In this document: positions 1 through 6,558 of the stretch, in pieces | Layout: each line of letters begins with the position of its first letter | How positions within the stretch are numbered: position 1 is the first letter of the stretch | Notes under the pieces: model-generated | What the model was told of the DNA's origin: nothing | Databases searched by the model: none | The model's input: only the letters and a program-made list of their open reading frames with translations | Assembly (NCBI GenBank): GCA_023488865.1 | Contig: JAMDDG010000264.1 | Coordinates: forward strand, 1-11,312 | Direction of reading: 5' to 3' | Length of the DNA stretch: 11,312 bases | DNA from: Bacteroidota bacterium | GTDB lineage: Bacteria > Bacteroidota > Bacteroidia > Bacteroidales > Prolixibacteraceae | Program-made: the position numbers and the translations under genes

Positions 1-20
1 GCCATTTGTGCACAAATGGC
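1..20. repeat. Perfect 20-bp palindrome in permease coding sequence
   Basis: The half-site GCCATTTGTG is followed immediately by its exact reverse complement CACAAATGGC, with no spacer. The half-site's first eight bases, GCCATTTG, recur at 28-35. The palindrome lies inside the permease reading frame and codes for A-I-C-A-Q-M and part of the next codon. It could be chance or a dyad protein-binding site; the left context is missing, so the real extent is unknown. Confidence 0.5.
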
Positions 21-147
21 TGCACTGCCATTTGACACCTGGATGCGGCTGATTATCTGGATGGCTATCGGGATGTTTATCTATTTCTTTTATGGGAAAA
101 AAAGAAGTAAAGTATTGTTAGATCAGGCTAATCAAACAGGGGAATAA
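1..147 (+). CDS. Amino-acid permease (APC family), C-terminal fragment
   Basis: Only the last 48 residues are in the window; the 5' end lies to the left. The reading frame from base 1 gives a short segment ending in LPFDTWMRLIIW, then a hydrophobic stretch (IIWMAIGMFIYFFYG), a basic patch (KKRSK) and a polar tail before TAA at 145-147. This matches the last transmembrane helix and cytoplasmic tail of cationic amino-acid transporter-like APC permeases, whose C-terminal domain typically reads LP.DTW.R..IW..IG..IYF.YG followed by basic residues. The protein would be an inner-membrane importer or exchanger of amino acids; the substrate cannot be told from this fragment. It converges with the tRNA nucleotidyltransferase gene, leaving 48 bases between the stops. 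No convincing terminator hairpin is visible in that gap. Confidence 0.7.
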   Translation, partial: AICAQMAALPFDTWMRLIIWMAIGMFIYFFYGKKRSKVLLDQANQTGE

Positions 148-195
148 AAAATTTAATCAGCTGGCTAATTCCTGTTATGTTCTTTCTGCACAACT

Positions 196-1632
196 TTATC
201 CTTCCACCGGCTTCAAACCCAATTCTTTCCCTTTCGCCATCATAAACCGGTATGCCTCCTCGTAGTTGTTGCTTATTTCACCATCCAGAATGGCCTCTTT
301 GATGGCCGATTTGATCAACCCTATTTCTTTACAAGGCTGAAGGCCAAATGTTTCCATAATTAATTCACCGGTTACAGGAGGTTGAAAGTTGCGAACTGCG
401 TCTTTCTCTTCAATCTCTTTTAATTTTTCACGTACCAATTGAAAATTGGCTAAAAAACGGGTCACCTTCTCCTCATTTTTGGAGGTAATATCGGCTTCGC
501 AAAGGGTCATCAGATCGTCAATATCATCGCCTGCGTCAAAAAGCAGACGCCTGACGGCGGAGTCTGTCACCTCCTCTTCTGACAAGACAATCGGACGCAT
601 GTGCAGCAACACCATCTTCTGAACAAACTTCATTTTTTCGTTAAGCGGCAGTTTTAGCCGGTTGAACAGCTTAGGGACCATTTTACCTCCCACGAAATTG
701 TGTCCATGAAAAGTCCAGCCCAGCGCAGGTGAAAACCTTTTGGTGACAGGCTTGGCTATATCGTGCAGGAGCGCCGACCAGCGAAGCCAAAGATTATCAG
801 TATTCAGGCTAATCCGGTCTAAGACTTCGAGCGTATGGTAAAAATTATCTTTGTGGTAAATGCCATTGATGCTTTCCCTGCCTTTCAGATTTTGAATCTC
901 CGGAAGGATGATCTTCAATAATCCGCACATTTCGAGCAACTTAAACCCGACCGAAGGTTTGTTTGACAGGATGATTTTGTTGAGTTCCTCTGTAATCCGC
1001 TCTTTTGAAACAATGTTGATCCTGTCGGCCTGCTGTATGATGGCCGCAAACGTCTGCTCCTCGATCCTGAAGTTAAGCTGGGCGGCAAACCGGATCGCCC
1101 GCATCATGCGTAGCGGATCATCAGAAAAAGTAATATCAGGATCCAGCGGAGTGCGGATCAGTTTGCTTTCCAGATCCCCAAGCCCGTTGAAAGGATCAAC
1201 CAGTTTGCCGTAATTTGCTTTGTTCAGACTGATAGCCAGGGCATTCATGGTAAAATCGCGTCTGTTCTGATCGTCGGCCAGGGTTCCATCCTCCACAATC
1301 GGTTTGCGGCTATCGAGACGGTATGACTCTTTTCGGGTACCTACGAACTCAAAATCAACCTCCTCGTTGCGGAACATGGCTGTCCCGAAATTTTTGAAGA
1401 CGGTCACCTTCAATTTGGGATGAATCGCGAAAGCCACCTTTTTGGCGAGTGCAATTCCGCTGCCTACCGTGACGATGTCGATGTCGTAATGGTCTCTTTT
1501 CCGGTACATCAACAGGTCCCTCACAAAACCTCCGATCACATATGTCTCGAGCCCTTCAGCATCAGAAATGGAGCCGATCAAAGCAAAAGTTGGATGTTTG
1601 AGGTGTTCCTTTAAATTTATAGTTTCTGACAT
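196..1632 (-). CDS. cca: CCA tRNA nucleotidyltransferase with HD domain
   Basis: This is a class II nucleotidyltransferase that adds or repairs the 3' CCA end of tRNAs in the cytoplasm. The 478-residue protein (numbered from the ATG at 1632) has the expected order: the GGFVRD motif at about 34-39, the metal-binding DID at 50-52, the RRDFTMNALA motif at about 124-133, the DDPLRMMRAIRFA segment at about 171-183, the ERITEE helix near 211, and an HD phosphohydrolase-type domain with LLHDIAKP around residues 288-295. An in-frame TTG two codons upstream (1638) is possible, but the ATG matches the usual start MSET better. There is no clear Shine-Dalgarno site, as is normal for Bacteroidota. The gene follows murF after 113 bases and may have its own promoter. 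Poly(A) polymerases share this fold, but the HD domain and length favour the CCA enzyme. Confidence 0.9.
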   Translation of the reverse strand: MSETINLKEHLKHPTFALIGSISDAEGLETYVIGGFVRDLLMYRKRDHYDIDIVTVGSGIALAKKVAFAIHPKLKVTVFKNFGTAMFRNEEVDFEFVGTRKESYRLDSRKPIVEDGTLADDQNRRDFTMNALAISLNKANYGKLVDPFNGLGDLESKLIRTPLDPDITFSDDPLRMMRAIRFAAQLNFRIEEQTFAAIIQQADRINIVSKERITEELNKIILSNKPSVGFKLLEMCGLLKIILPEIQNLKGRESINGIYHKDNFYHTLEVLDRISLNTDNLWLRWSALLHDIAKPVTKRFSPALGWTFHGHNFVGGKMVPKLFNRLKLPLNEKMKFVQKMVLLHMRPIVLSEEEVTDSAVRRLLFDAGDDIDDLMTLCEADITSKNEEKVTRFLANFQLVREKLKEIEEKDAVRNFQPPVTGELIMETFGLQPCKEIGLIKSAIKEAILDGEISNNYEEAYRFMMAKGKELGLKPVEG

Positions 1633-1660
1633 GGACAATCTAATGGTGCAATAATGGTGG

Positions 1661-1668
1661 CAAAATTA
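1661..1668 (-). promoter_or_regulatory. Possible -7 box for the cca gene
   Basis: On the minus strand this reads TAATTTTG, a full match to the Bacteroidota -7 consensus TAnnTTTG. It lies 28 bases upstream of the cca ATG, which would give a leader of roughly 20 bases. No good -33 TTTG element sits at the usual distance, so this is only a candidate. Confidence 0.3.
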
Positions 1669-1745
1669 ATCATTTAAGGGGACGTGGATGCTTCTATCTC
1701 CTTATTTTGAAAGTGGTAGTGAGATACGGCCAGATTATCCGTGTT

Positions 1746-3038
1746 TTATAGTTCAGGTTCGATAGTTTCCAGCTTCATTCCCCTTGATCCTTTGATCAGT
1801 ATAAGAAAATCTGAAAGTCTGGTTTCTTTGAGATAGATTGCCAGCTCTCCGGCGCTAAAAAAATGGTGAAATGGTTCAGGCAAAATACAATTGGAATATT
1901 GATTGCCGACCAAGAATACTGCATCCATTTTTAAAGTGCCTAAAAAATCAACCATCTTTTGATGTTCTTCCTGAGCATCACTTCCCAGCTCCAGCATATC
2001 ACCCAAAATTACCCCTTTTTTAGGGGCTTCGAGTTGAGCGAAATTCTCCAGGGCTGCCCGGGTACTGGTTGGATTGGCATTGTAGGCATCCATCAGCAGC
2101 CGGTTCCGTCCAGTATCAACCATTTGGGACCTGTTGTTGTCGGGTTGATACGCTTCGATGGCCGCAGCTATCCCGGTAGGTTCAATCCCAAAATATTGAC
2201 CGATTGCCGCTGCAGCCAGGGCATTTTCGAGGTTGTACCTTCCCACCAGCTTCGTTTTGATGTACAACCAGCCTTTGGGGAAAAGCGCTTTGAATACGAG
2301 AAAAGGTTCAGCGCTGATGGCTTCGCCCTCCAAACCTTCCATCCCTTTGGAAGTAGTATAACCTATTTTTCTGATTTTCCCGGCTGGTCCGGTTAGAAAA
2401 GGATTGGCATTATTGATAAAAATCGTTCCGTTGTTTTGTCCCAGAAACCGGTAAAGCTCCGTTTTCGTTTGAATGACCCCTTCGAAAGAGCCAAAACCTT
2501 CCAGATGGGCCCTCCCGACGTTGGTAATCAGACCATAGTCGGGCAGGGCGATGTTGCACAGTTCGGCTATCTCCCCGGGATGATTGGCCCCCATTTCGAT
2601 TACACCGAACTGGGTCTCCGGCTTGATGGTGAGCAAAGTTAAAGGTACCCCGATGTGGTTGTTCAGATTTCCTTTAGTGAATACTACTTTAAATCTTTTT
2701 GAGAGAACTGAAGCAACCAGCTCCTTGGTTGTTGTTTTCCCATTGGTCCCGGTGATTGCCAGTATCGGAATGCCCATTTTTTGGCGGTGCAACCGCGCCA
2801 AACCCTGAAGTGTTTGAAGCACATTGTCTACCAGCAGGATCTTTTCGGAAACCGCATATTGCCCCTCATCGACTACGGCATAGGAAGCTCCCTTCGCGAG
2901 GGCGCTAAGTGCAAAGGCATTGCCATTGAAATTTTCACCCTTGAGCGCAAAAAAGATGGAGCCAGCTTCAATCTTCCGGCTGTCGGTCGTAACTAAAGGG
3001 TGGCTTAGAAAAATTTGATAGAGTGCTTCTAACTTCAT
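1746..3038 (-). CDS. murF: UDP-N-acetylmuramoyl-tripeptide--D-Ala-D-Ala ligase
   Basis: MurF joins D-Ala-D-Ala to UDP-MurNAc-tripeptide using ATP, the last cytoplasmic step of the muropeptide precursor. The 430-residue protein has the family's three parts. The N-terminal substrate domain includes TTDSR and GSIFFALKGENFNGN (about 17-40). The central ATPase domain has the P-loop GTNGKTTTKE at 97-106, EMGANHPGEI at 148-157 and NVGRAHLEGFGS at 173-184. The C-terminal domain follows GRYNLENALAA (267-277) and includes DAYNANPTS at 317-325, LGDMLELG at 345-352 and KGSRGMKLE at 416-424. The frame is open 14 codons further up, but that stretch is the terminator hairpin after gldJ, so the ATG at 3038 (MKLEALYQIF) is the likely start. 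gldJ-murF is, as far as I recall, also the order in Flavobacterium johnsoniae. Transcription must come through or around the terminator. Confidence 0.95.
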   Translation of the reverse strand: MKLEALYQIFLSHPLVTTDSRKIEAGSIFFALKGENFNGNAFALSALAKGASYAVVDEGQYAVSEKILLVDNVLQTLQGLARLHRQKMGIPILAITGTNGKTTTKELVASVLSKRFKVVFTKGNLNNHIGVPLTLLTIKPETQFGVIEMGANHPGEIAELCNIALPDYGLITNVGRAHLEGFGSFEGVIQTKTELYRFLGQNNGTIFINNANPFLTGPAGKIRKIGYTTSKGMEGLEGEAISAEPFLVFKALFPKGWLYIKTKLVGRYNLENALAAAAIGQYFGIEPTGIAAAIEAYQPDNNRSQMVDTGRNRLLMDAYNANPTSTRAALENFAQLEAPKKGVILGDMLELGSDAQEEHQKMVDFLGTLKMDAVFLVGNQYSNCILPEPFHHFFSAGELAIYLKETRLSDFLILIKGSRGMKLETIEPEL

Positions 3039-3048
3039 TCGCTGGACT

Positions 3049-3077
3049 AAAAAAAACCTCATCCGAAGACGAGGTTT
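3049..3077 (-). terminator. Intrinsic terminator after gldJ, abutting murF
   Basis: Read on the minus strand, a 10-bp stem (AAACCTCGTC pairing with GATGAGGTTT, one G-U wobble) closes a TTCG tetraloop and runs straight into eight T residues, three of them shared with the stem. This is a textbook rho-independent terminator. It begins 6 bases after the gldJ stop codon and ends 10 bases before the murF ATG. The T-run lies on the minus strand only, so it acts on leftward transcripts. Confidence 0.9.
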
Positions 3078-3083
3078 CAAACA

Positions 3084-4523
3084 TTATTTTGGTTCGGCAT
3101 CCCCCAGTTTTGTCATGGCGCAGCGGAAACCTATGTCATTGGTCGACTTTCTTTCGTCGAGGTATCGTCTGGTCCCCGGACTTAACCAATAAGGCCTGTC
3201 TTTCCAGCTTCCACCTTTGTATACCCTGGAATGATCCGAAATTCTTGATTTAAAATCGCCCTTGAGGTCTGTGTACATCAAATCAGAACTGTTTTTACTT
3301 TTGGTCGAATCTCTCCAAATCTCTGCGTCAATATTGGATTGGGTATCTCCGTCCTTGAAATTGGTAAAGTTGGCAACTGTATCTTTGATCATCTCGCCTA
3401 AATCGTTTCGCGAAAAATTGCCGGCAGAGTCCTTTCTGAAATTGGTATAGACGCTACCGCGAAGTGGTTGAAATTCATTGAATTCCTGGAAAGAAGTGGG
3501 TCTGTAAACATCCTGCACCCACTCATTCACGTTCCCAGCCATGCAATAAAGTCCCAGATCGTTGGGCTGGAAAGACTTAACAGGGGCAGTGATCTCAAAT
3601 CCGTCGTTGAGTGATCCGGCCACGCCCATATAGTCGCCCCGCCCCCTAACACTGTTGGCCATGAACTGACCCCGTTCGTTTTTTTCTGTCGAGCGGATTT
3701 GATTGCCGTTCCAGGGATAAATACGACGATCGGTAATAACTTCTTCATCCAAATTGCCGACCAATGCCACCGCAGCATATTCCCATTCGGCTTCGGTAGG
3801 AAGTCGATACCTCGGCAGGACAATTCCGTCCGACATACTGGTCCTTCTGGTAGCACCATCTTTCCCGAGATTTTTCAACGGTCTTTTGCCATCGGTCCCA
3901 TTGTAGAGGCCATTCAAATAACTGTCTGAAGTGAATACATTCTGCCCGCTTTGCTTGGTATCTTCTGCCAGGATTTTATCGTTGATTAAAATCCTTTCGT
4001 TGACCCTGTCCGTTCTCCATTTACAGTAATTGGTCGCCTGGATCCAGCTTACCCCGACAACGGGATATTCGGAGTATGCCGCATGGCGTAAATAATTTTC
4101 GAGAAAAGGCTCGTTATAGGCCATCTCGTTCCTCCATACCAGCGTATCGGGAAGAGCAGCGCGATAAACCTCCGGATTTGAAGGATAAGCCCTTTGCAAC
4201 CAATAAAGGTATTCTCTCCAGTCAACGTTACGGACTTCCGTTTCATCCATATAAAATGAAGCAACAGTTACGCGTCGAGGGGTATTGTTATTCTCAAAAA
4301 TGACATCCTGCTCAACACGGCCCATTGGAAAAGTCCCGCCTTGAACATAAACCAGCCCTGGCCCTGCACTTTGGGAATAATCGGCATTGTATTCAAAACC
4401 TCCGTTTTTGGGATTGTTGTAATCCCAACCGGTTGTTGAAGATGCCGTTTTCTTTTTTGGCATCAGGCTACATGAAGCAATCAGTAGGCTGAAAGATAGC
4501 AATATAACCGTATAGAATCTCAT
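3084..4523 (-). CDS. gldJ: Gliding motility / T9SS lipoprotein GldJ
   Basis: GldJ is a lipoprotein with a formylglycine-generating-enzyme (FGE/sulfatase-modifying) fold that is needed for gliding and stability of the type IX secretion core in Flavobacterium. Here a 17-residue signal peptide ends in the lipobox I-A-S-C, so Cys18 is the expected lipidation site. The conserved TGWDYNNPKNGGF segment (31-43) precedes the FGE domain, which begins with GLVYVQGGTFPMGR (56-69) and includes ALPDTLVWRN (123-132), YPVVGVSW (153-160), LPTEAEWEYAA (241-251), GNVNEW (330-335), GGSW (437-440) and GFRC (465-468). These segments fit GldJ better than its paralogue GldK. The mature part has cysteines only at 167, 327 and 468 besides the lipid Cys, so the paired catalytic cysteines of true FGE enzymes are absent and a structural role is likely. 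The protein is somewhat shorter than the flavobacterial version (about 560 residues by memory). Organisms with GldJ need not glide. Confidence 0.87.
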   Translation of the reverse strand: MRFYTVILLSFSLLIASCSLMPKKKTASSTTGWDYNNPKNGGFEYNADYSQSAGPGLVYVQGGTFPMGRVEQDVIFENNNTPRRVTVASFYMDETEVRNVDWREYLYWLQRAYPSNPEVYRAALPDTLVWRNEMAYNEPFLENYLRHAAYSEYPVVGVSWIQATNYCKWRTDRVNERILINDKILAEDTKQSGQNVFTSDSYLNGLYNGTDGKRPLKNLGKDGATRRTSMSDGIVLPRYRLPTEAEWEYAAVALVGNLDEEVITDRRIYPWNGNQIRSTEKNERGQFMANSVRGRGDYMGVAGSLNDGFEITAPVKSFQPNDLGLYCMAGNVNEWVQDVYRPTSFQEFNEFQPLRGSVYTNFRKDSAGNFSRNDLGEMIKDTVANFTNFKDGDTQSNIDAEIWRDSTKSKNSSDLMYTDLKGDFKSRISDHSRVYKGGSWKDRPYWLSPGTRRYLDERKSTNDIGFRCAMTKLGDAEPK

Positions 4524-4629
4524 ATATTTAAAAAAGTTAATTCATTTTAATAAAATCTCTGCACGATAACCCGGTTGGTCAAAAATTGAAGAAATCTTGC
4601 AAAGGTGTACGATGAAAGAGCTATAGCCG

Positions 4630-4637
4630 CAAATATA
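4630..4637 (-). promoter_or_regulatory. Possible -7 box for gldJ
   Basis: The minus strand reads TATATTTG, a full match to TAnnTTTG of Bacteroidota sigma-ABfr promoters. It lies about 106 bases upstream of the gldJ ATG, implying a leader of about 100 bases. The -33 position has a T-rich run (GGTTTTC) and not a clean TTTG. Confidence 0.35.
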
Positions 4638-4700
4638 TTGCAAATAATGAAAACCTATTCATTTTCCACCAACGAACTTCACTATAAACATCGATTTTAG

Positions 4701-4708
4701 TAAATTTG
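4701..4708 (+). promoter_or_regulatory. Possible -7 box for ispF
   Basis: The sequence TAAATTTG matches TAnnTTTG fully on the plus strand. It is 190 bases upstream of the ispF ATG, so the transcript would carry the whole 4779-4885 palindrome in its leader. No clear -33 TTTG is seen at the right spacing. Confidence 0.3.
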
Positions 4709-4778
4709 TTCAACTTCAGGGCAGAAAAATGTTTAAAATTTTTTTATTCTTAAAAATACACGTGACGGGTTGTGGCGA

Positions 4779-4885
4779 AGAGAATGCCTAAAGTGAACTA
4801 AAGTGCCCAAAGCACTTGTAGCTTCGGTACGTTAATGTAACTTTACCCTAACTTTAGTCACTTTAGTTCACTTTAGGCACTCTCT
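4779..4885. repeat. Long imperfect palindrome of CTAAAGTGA-type units
   Basis: Two 27-base arms (4779-4805 and 4859-4885) are inverted copies of each other with one difference (A at 4784 against C at 4880), separated by 53 bases. On the minus-strand RNA the difference becomes a U-G wobble, so all 27 positions can pair. Each arm contains short direct repeats: CTAAAGTGAA then CTAAAGTG on the left, and on the right, read on the minus strand, CTAAAGTGAA, CTAAAGTGA, CTAAAGTTAGG and a degenerate GTAAAGTTA. The spacer holds a small hairpin (AAGTGC, five bases, GCACTT; 4801-4817) that competes with the long stem. No T-run follows on either strand, so it is not a standard terminator. No target-site duplication is obvious. 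It could be a dispersed palindromic repeat, a miniature mobile element, or a binding array. Confidence 0.85.
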
Positions 4886-4898
4886 AAAAAATGAGCAT

Positions 4899-5381
4899 AT
4901 GAACATACGAATCGGTCTGGGCTACGACGTCCATCAGCTTGCTACAGGAGAAGAGCTGTGGCTGGGTGGCATCCTGATTCCGCACGAAAAAGGGACTGTC
5001 GCCCATTCAGACGGGGATGTGCTGCTCCACGCCATTTGCGATGCTTTGCTGGGCGCTGCCGGATTGAGGGACATCGGCTATCACTTTCCGGATACGGATG
5101 CAGCCTACAAAAATATTGACAGCAAGAAATTGTTGGCGAAGGTTTTACAGATGGTAAAAGAAAAAGGTTACAGGATCGGGAACCTGGATGCAACGATTTC
5201 CGCACAGCGGCCCAAACTGAAAGAGTGGATCCCGGCCATGGAGTCCGTTGTGGCACAGATTATTGAAACTACTACGGAACAGGTCAACATCAAGGCCACC
5301 ACCACTGAAAAATTAGGATTCGAAGGCCGGGAAGAGGGAATTTCCGTTCAGGCAGTTGTCCTGATAGAAAAACTAAGTTAA
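4899..5381 (+). CDS. ispF: 2-C-methyl-D-erythritol 2,4-cyclodiphosphate synthase
   Basis: IspF converts CDP-methylerythritol 2-phosphate to the cyclic diphosphate and CMP in the non-mevalonate (MEP) isoprenoid pathway; it is a cytosolic homotrimer with zinc. The 160-residue length is standard. The N-terminus has IGLGYDVHQL, with zinc ligands Asp10 and His12, and the third ligand is His44 in HAICDALLGA. The signature AHSDGDVLLHAICDALLGAAG (35-55) is intact, as are the FPDTD loop, GYRIGNLDATISAQRPKL and the C-terminal NIKATTTEKLGFEGREEGISVQAV. The ATG at 4899 gives the usual MNIRIGLGYDVH start; an upstream ATG at 4891 opens only three codons (ATG AGC ATA TGA) overlapping this start. The gene stands alone, with 117 bases before lemA and a large palindrome just upstream. 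Confidence 0.96.
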   Translation: MNIRIGLGYDVHQLATGEELWLGGILIPHEKGTVAHSDGDVLLHAICDALLGAAGLRDIGYHFPDTDAAYKNIDSKKLLAKVLQMVKEKGYRIGNLDATISAQRPKLKEWIPAMESVVAQIIETTTEQVNIKATTTEKLGFEGREEGISVQAVVLIEKLS

Positions 5382-5498
5382 ATAATTAATAACAAGCGGT
5401 TAAAACAGTTCAAAAACGCACAAGTATCCCGATTTTAATAAATTTCTTCTGTAATTTCACGGACAATTTTTAGACTAATTTTAAAAAACAACAACAAT

Positions 5499-6098
5499 AT
5501 GAGCAAAACAACCTGGATTGTAATCGGAATTATCTTAGTAACTATTTTTTTAGGAATAAATTGGGGCATTAAAACCGGCAACAACATGGTTGCCATGGAA
5601 GAAGGGGTATCTTCATCCTGGTCACAGGTCGAAAACGTATATCAACGACGTGCCGATCTGATCCCCAACCTGGTAAGTACTGTTAAAGGCTATGCAGCCC
5701 ACGAAAGCGAAACTTTGACCGCAGTTGTTGAGGCCAGGGCCAAAGCAACCTCTGTCACTGTCGATCCTACAAAATTAAATGCAGCTTCCATTCAGCAATT
5801 TCAACAGGCCCAGGGCGGCTTATCTTCTGCCTTATCCAGATTGATGGTTGTGGTAGAAAAATATCCTGATCTGAAAGCCAACGAAAATTTTCTGAACCTT
5901 CAGGCACAGTTAGAAGGCACTGAAAACAGAATAACCGTGGAACGCCAGAAATTCAACCAGGCTGCACAGGCCTTCAATACCTATATCCGGATGTTCCCTC
6001 AAAGCATGATTGCTTCTATGCGGAACTTCGAGAAAAAGGCTTACTTTGAGGCCGAAAAGGGCTCAGATAAAGCGCCCAAAGTCGATTTTTCTAAATGA
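5499..6098 (+). CDS. lemA: LemA family protein
   Basis: LemA-family proteins are membrane-anchored helical-bundle proteins of unsettled biochemical role. This 199-residue protein has an N-terminal membrane segment at about 5-22 (WIVIGIILVTIFLGINWG) and then the family signature QVENVYQRRADLIPNLV at 43-59, followed by VKGYAAHE and a long helical region ending in FNTYIRMFP and the aromatic/basic FEKKAYFEAEKGS. The predicted topology is a short cytoplasmic N-terminus with most of the protein outside the inner membrane. The start is preceded by an A-rich leader (AAAACAACAACAAT), typical of well-expressed Bacteroidota genes without a Shine-Dalgarno site. A weak -7-like TAAATTTC lies at 5439-5446. 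The next gene begins 19 bases after the stop, and LemA with TPM-domain neighbours is a recurrent bacterial arrangement, so these likely form one operon. Confidence 0.93.
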   Translation: MSKTTWIVIGIILVTIFLGINWGIKTGNNMVAMEEGVSSSWSQVENVYQRRADLIPNLVSTVKGYAAHESETLTAVVEARAKATSVTVDPTKLNAASIQQFQQAQGGLSSALSRLMVVVEKYPDLKANENFLNLQAQLEGTENRITVERQKFNQAAQAFNTYIRMFPQSMIASMRNFEKKAYFEAEKGSDKAPKVDFSK

Positions 6099-6117
6099 TT
6101 TTAATTCCGGTCATCAG

Positions 6118-6555
6118 ATGAGCACCAACAAATTTCTCTCCAAAGAAGAGGAGCAACAGGTAGTTCAGGCTATCCAATCAGCCGAACACCAAACAAGCGG
6201 GGAGATTCGTGTGCACATTGAGTCTGTCTGCAAGGGCAATGTACTTGACAGGGCAGCCTGGCTTTTCAAGTCATTGAAAATGCATAAAACGGCGCAAAGG
6301 AACGGGGTGCTGATCTACCTCTCAACCAGCGACCGGAAATTTGCCATCATCGGGGATGCCGGTATCAACGCGGTAGTACCTGCCGGATTTTGGGACGACG
6401 TCAAAGAGTTAATGATAGGCAATTTCTCAAAAGGTGAAATGGTAGAGGGATTTGTTGCAGGAATCGGGAAAGTGGGAGAGAAGTTAAAAGCTTTTTTCCC
6501 TTACCAGGAAGATGATGTTGACGAGCTTTCTGACGAAATATCTTACGGAAAATAA
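6118..6555 (+). CDS. TPM-domain protein, soluble
   Basis: This 145-residue protein consists almost wholly of a TPM domain (the TPM_phosphatase / TLP18.3-Psb32-MOLO-1 family). Features that match are the N-terminal EEEQQVVQAIQSAEHQTSGEIRVHIE (helix, then first strand, about 10-35), the central RNGVLIYLSTSDRKFAIIGDAGI, and the following FWDDV and GEMVEGFVAGI helices. It has no signal peptide or membrane segment, unlike the next gene, so it probably stays in the cytoplasm. A frame extension to 6010 would overlap lemA by 89 bases; the ATG at 6118, 19 bases after the lemA stop, is the sensible start. Members have been linked to phosphatase activity and to membrane-complex maintenance in chloroplasts, but the role here is unknown. 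It is followed after 3 bases by a second TPM protein, pointing to a common transcript. Confidence 0.85.
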   Translation: MSTNKFLSKEEEQQVVQAIQSAEHQTSGEIRVHIESVCKGNVLDRAAWLFKSLKMHKTAQRNGVLIYLSTSDRKFAIIGDAGINAVVPAGFWDDVKELMIGNFSKGEMVEGFVAGIGKVGEKLKAFFPYQEDDVDELSDEISYGK

Positions 6556-6558
6556 TCG

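Larger units (their letters stand above)
4524..4898. other. Divergent intergenic region between gldJ and ispF
   Basis: This 375-base AT-rich stretch separates two divergent genes and carries no credible coding sequence. The gldJ-proximal part holds a -7-like box for leftward transcription (4630-4637). The middle has a -7-like box for rightward transcription (4701-4708). The ispF-proximal third is filled by a 107-base palindromic repeat (4779-4885). No riboswitch or tRNA-like fold was recognised. Confidence 0.8.

Noticed and set aside
148..195. Possible terminator between the permease and cca stops
   Set aside because: The only dyad (AATCAGC with GCTAATT) has a mismatch, a two-base loop and no T-run on either side.
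3039..3080. 14-residue extension at the murF N-terminus
   Set aside because: These codons are the gldJ terminator hairpin; the conserved MurF sequence begins at the ATG at 3038.
4784..4902. Tiny upstream open frames before ispF (ATG at 4784 and at 4891)
   Set aside because: They encode only five and three residues with no ribosome-site evidence; likely chance, although the one at 4891 overlaps the ispF start.
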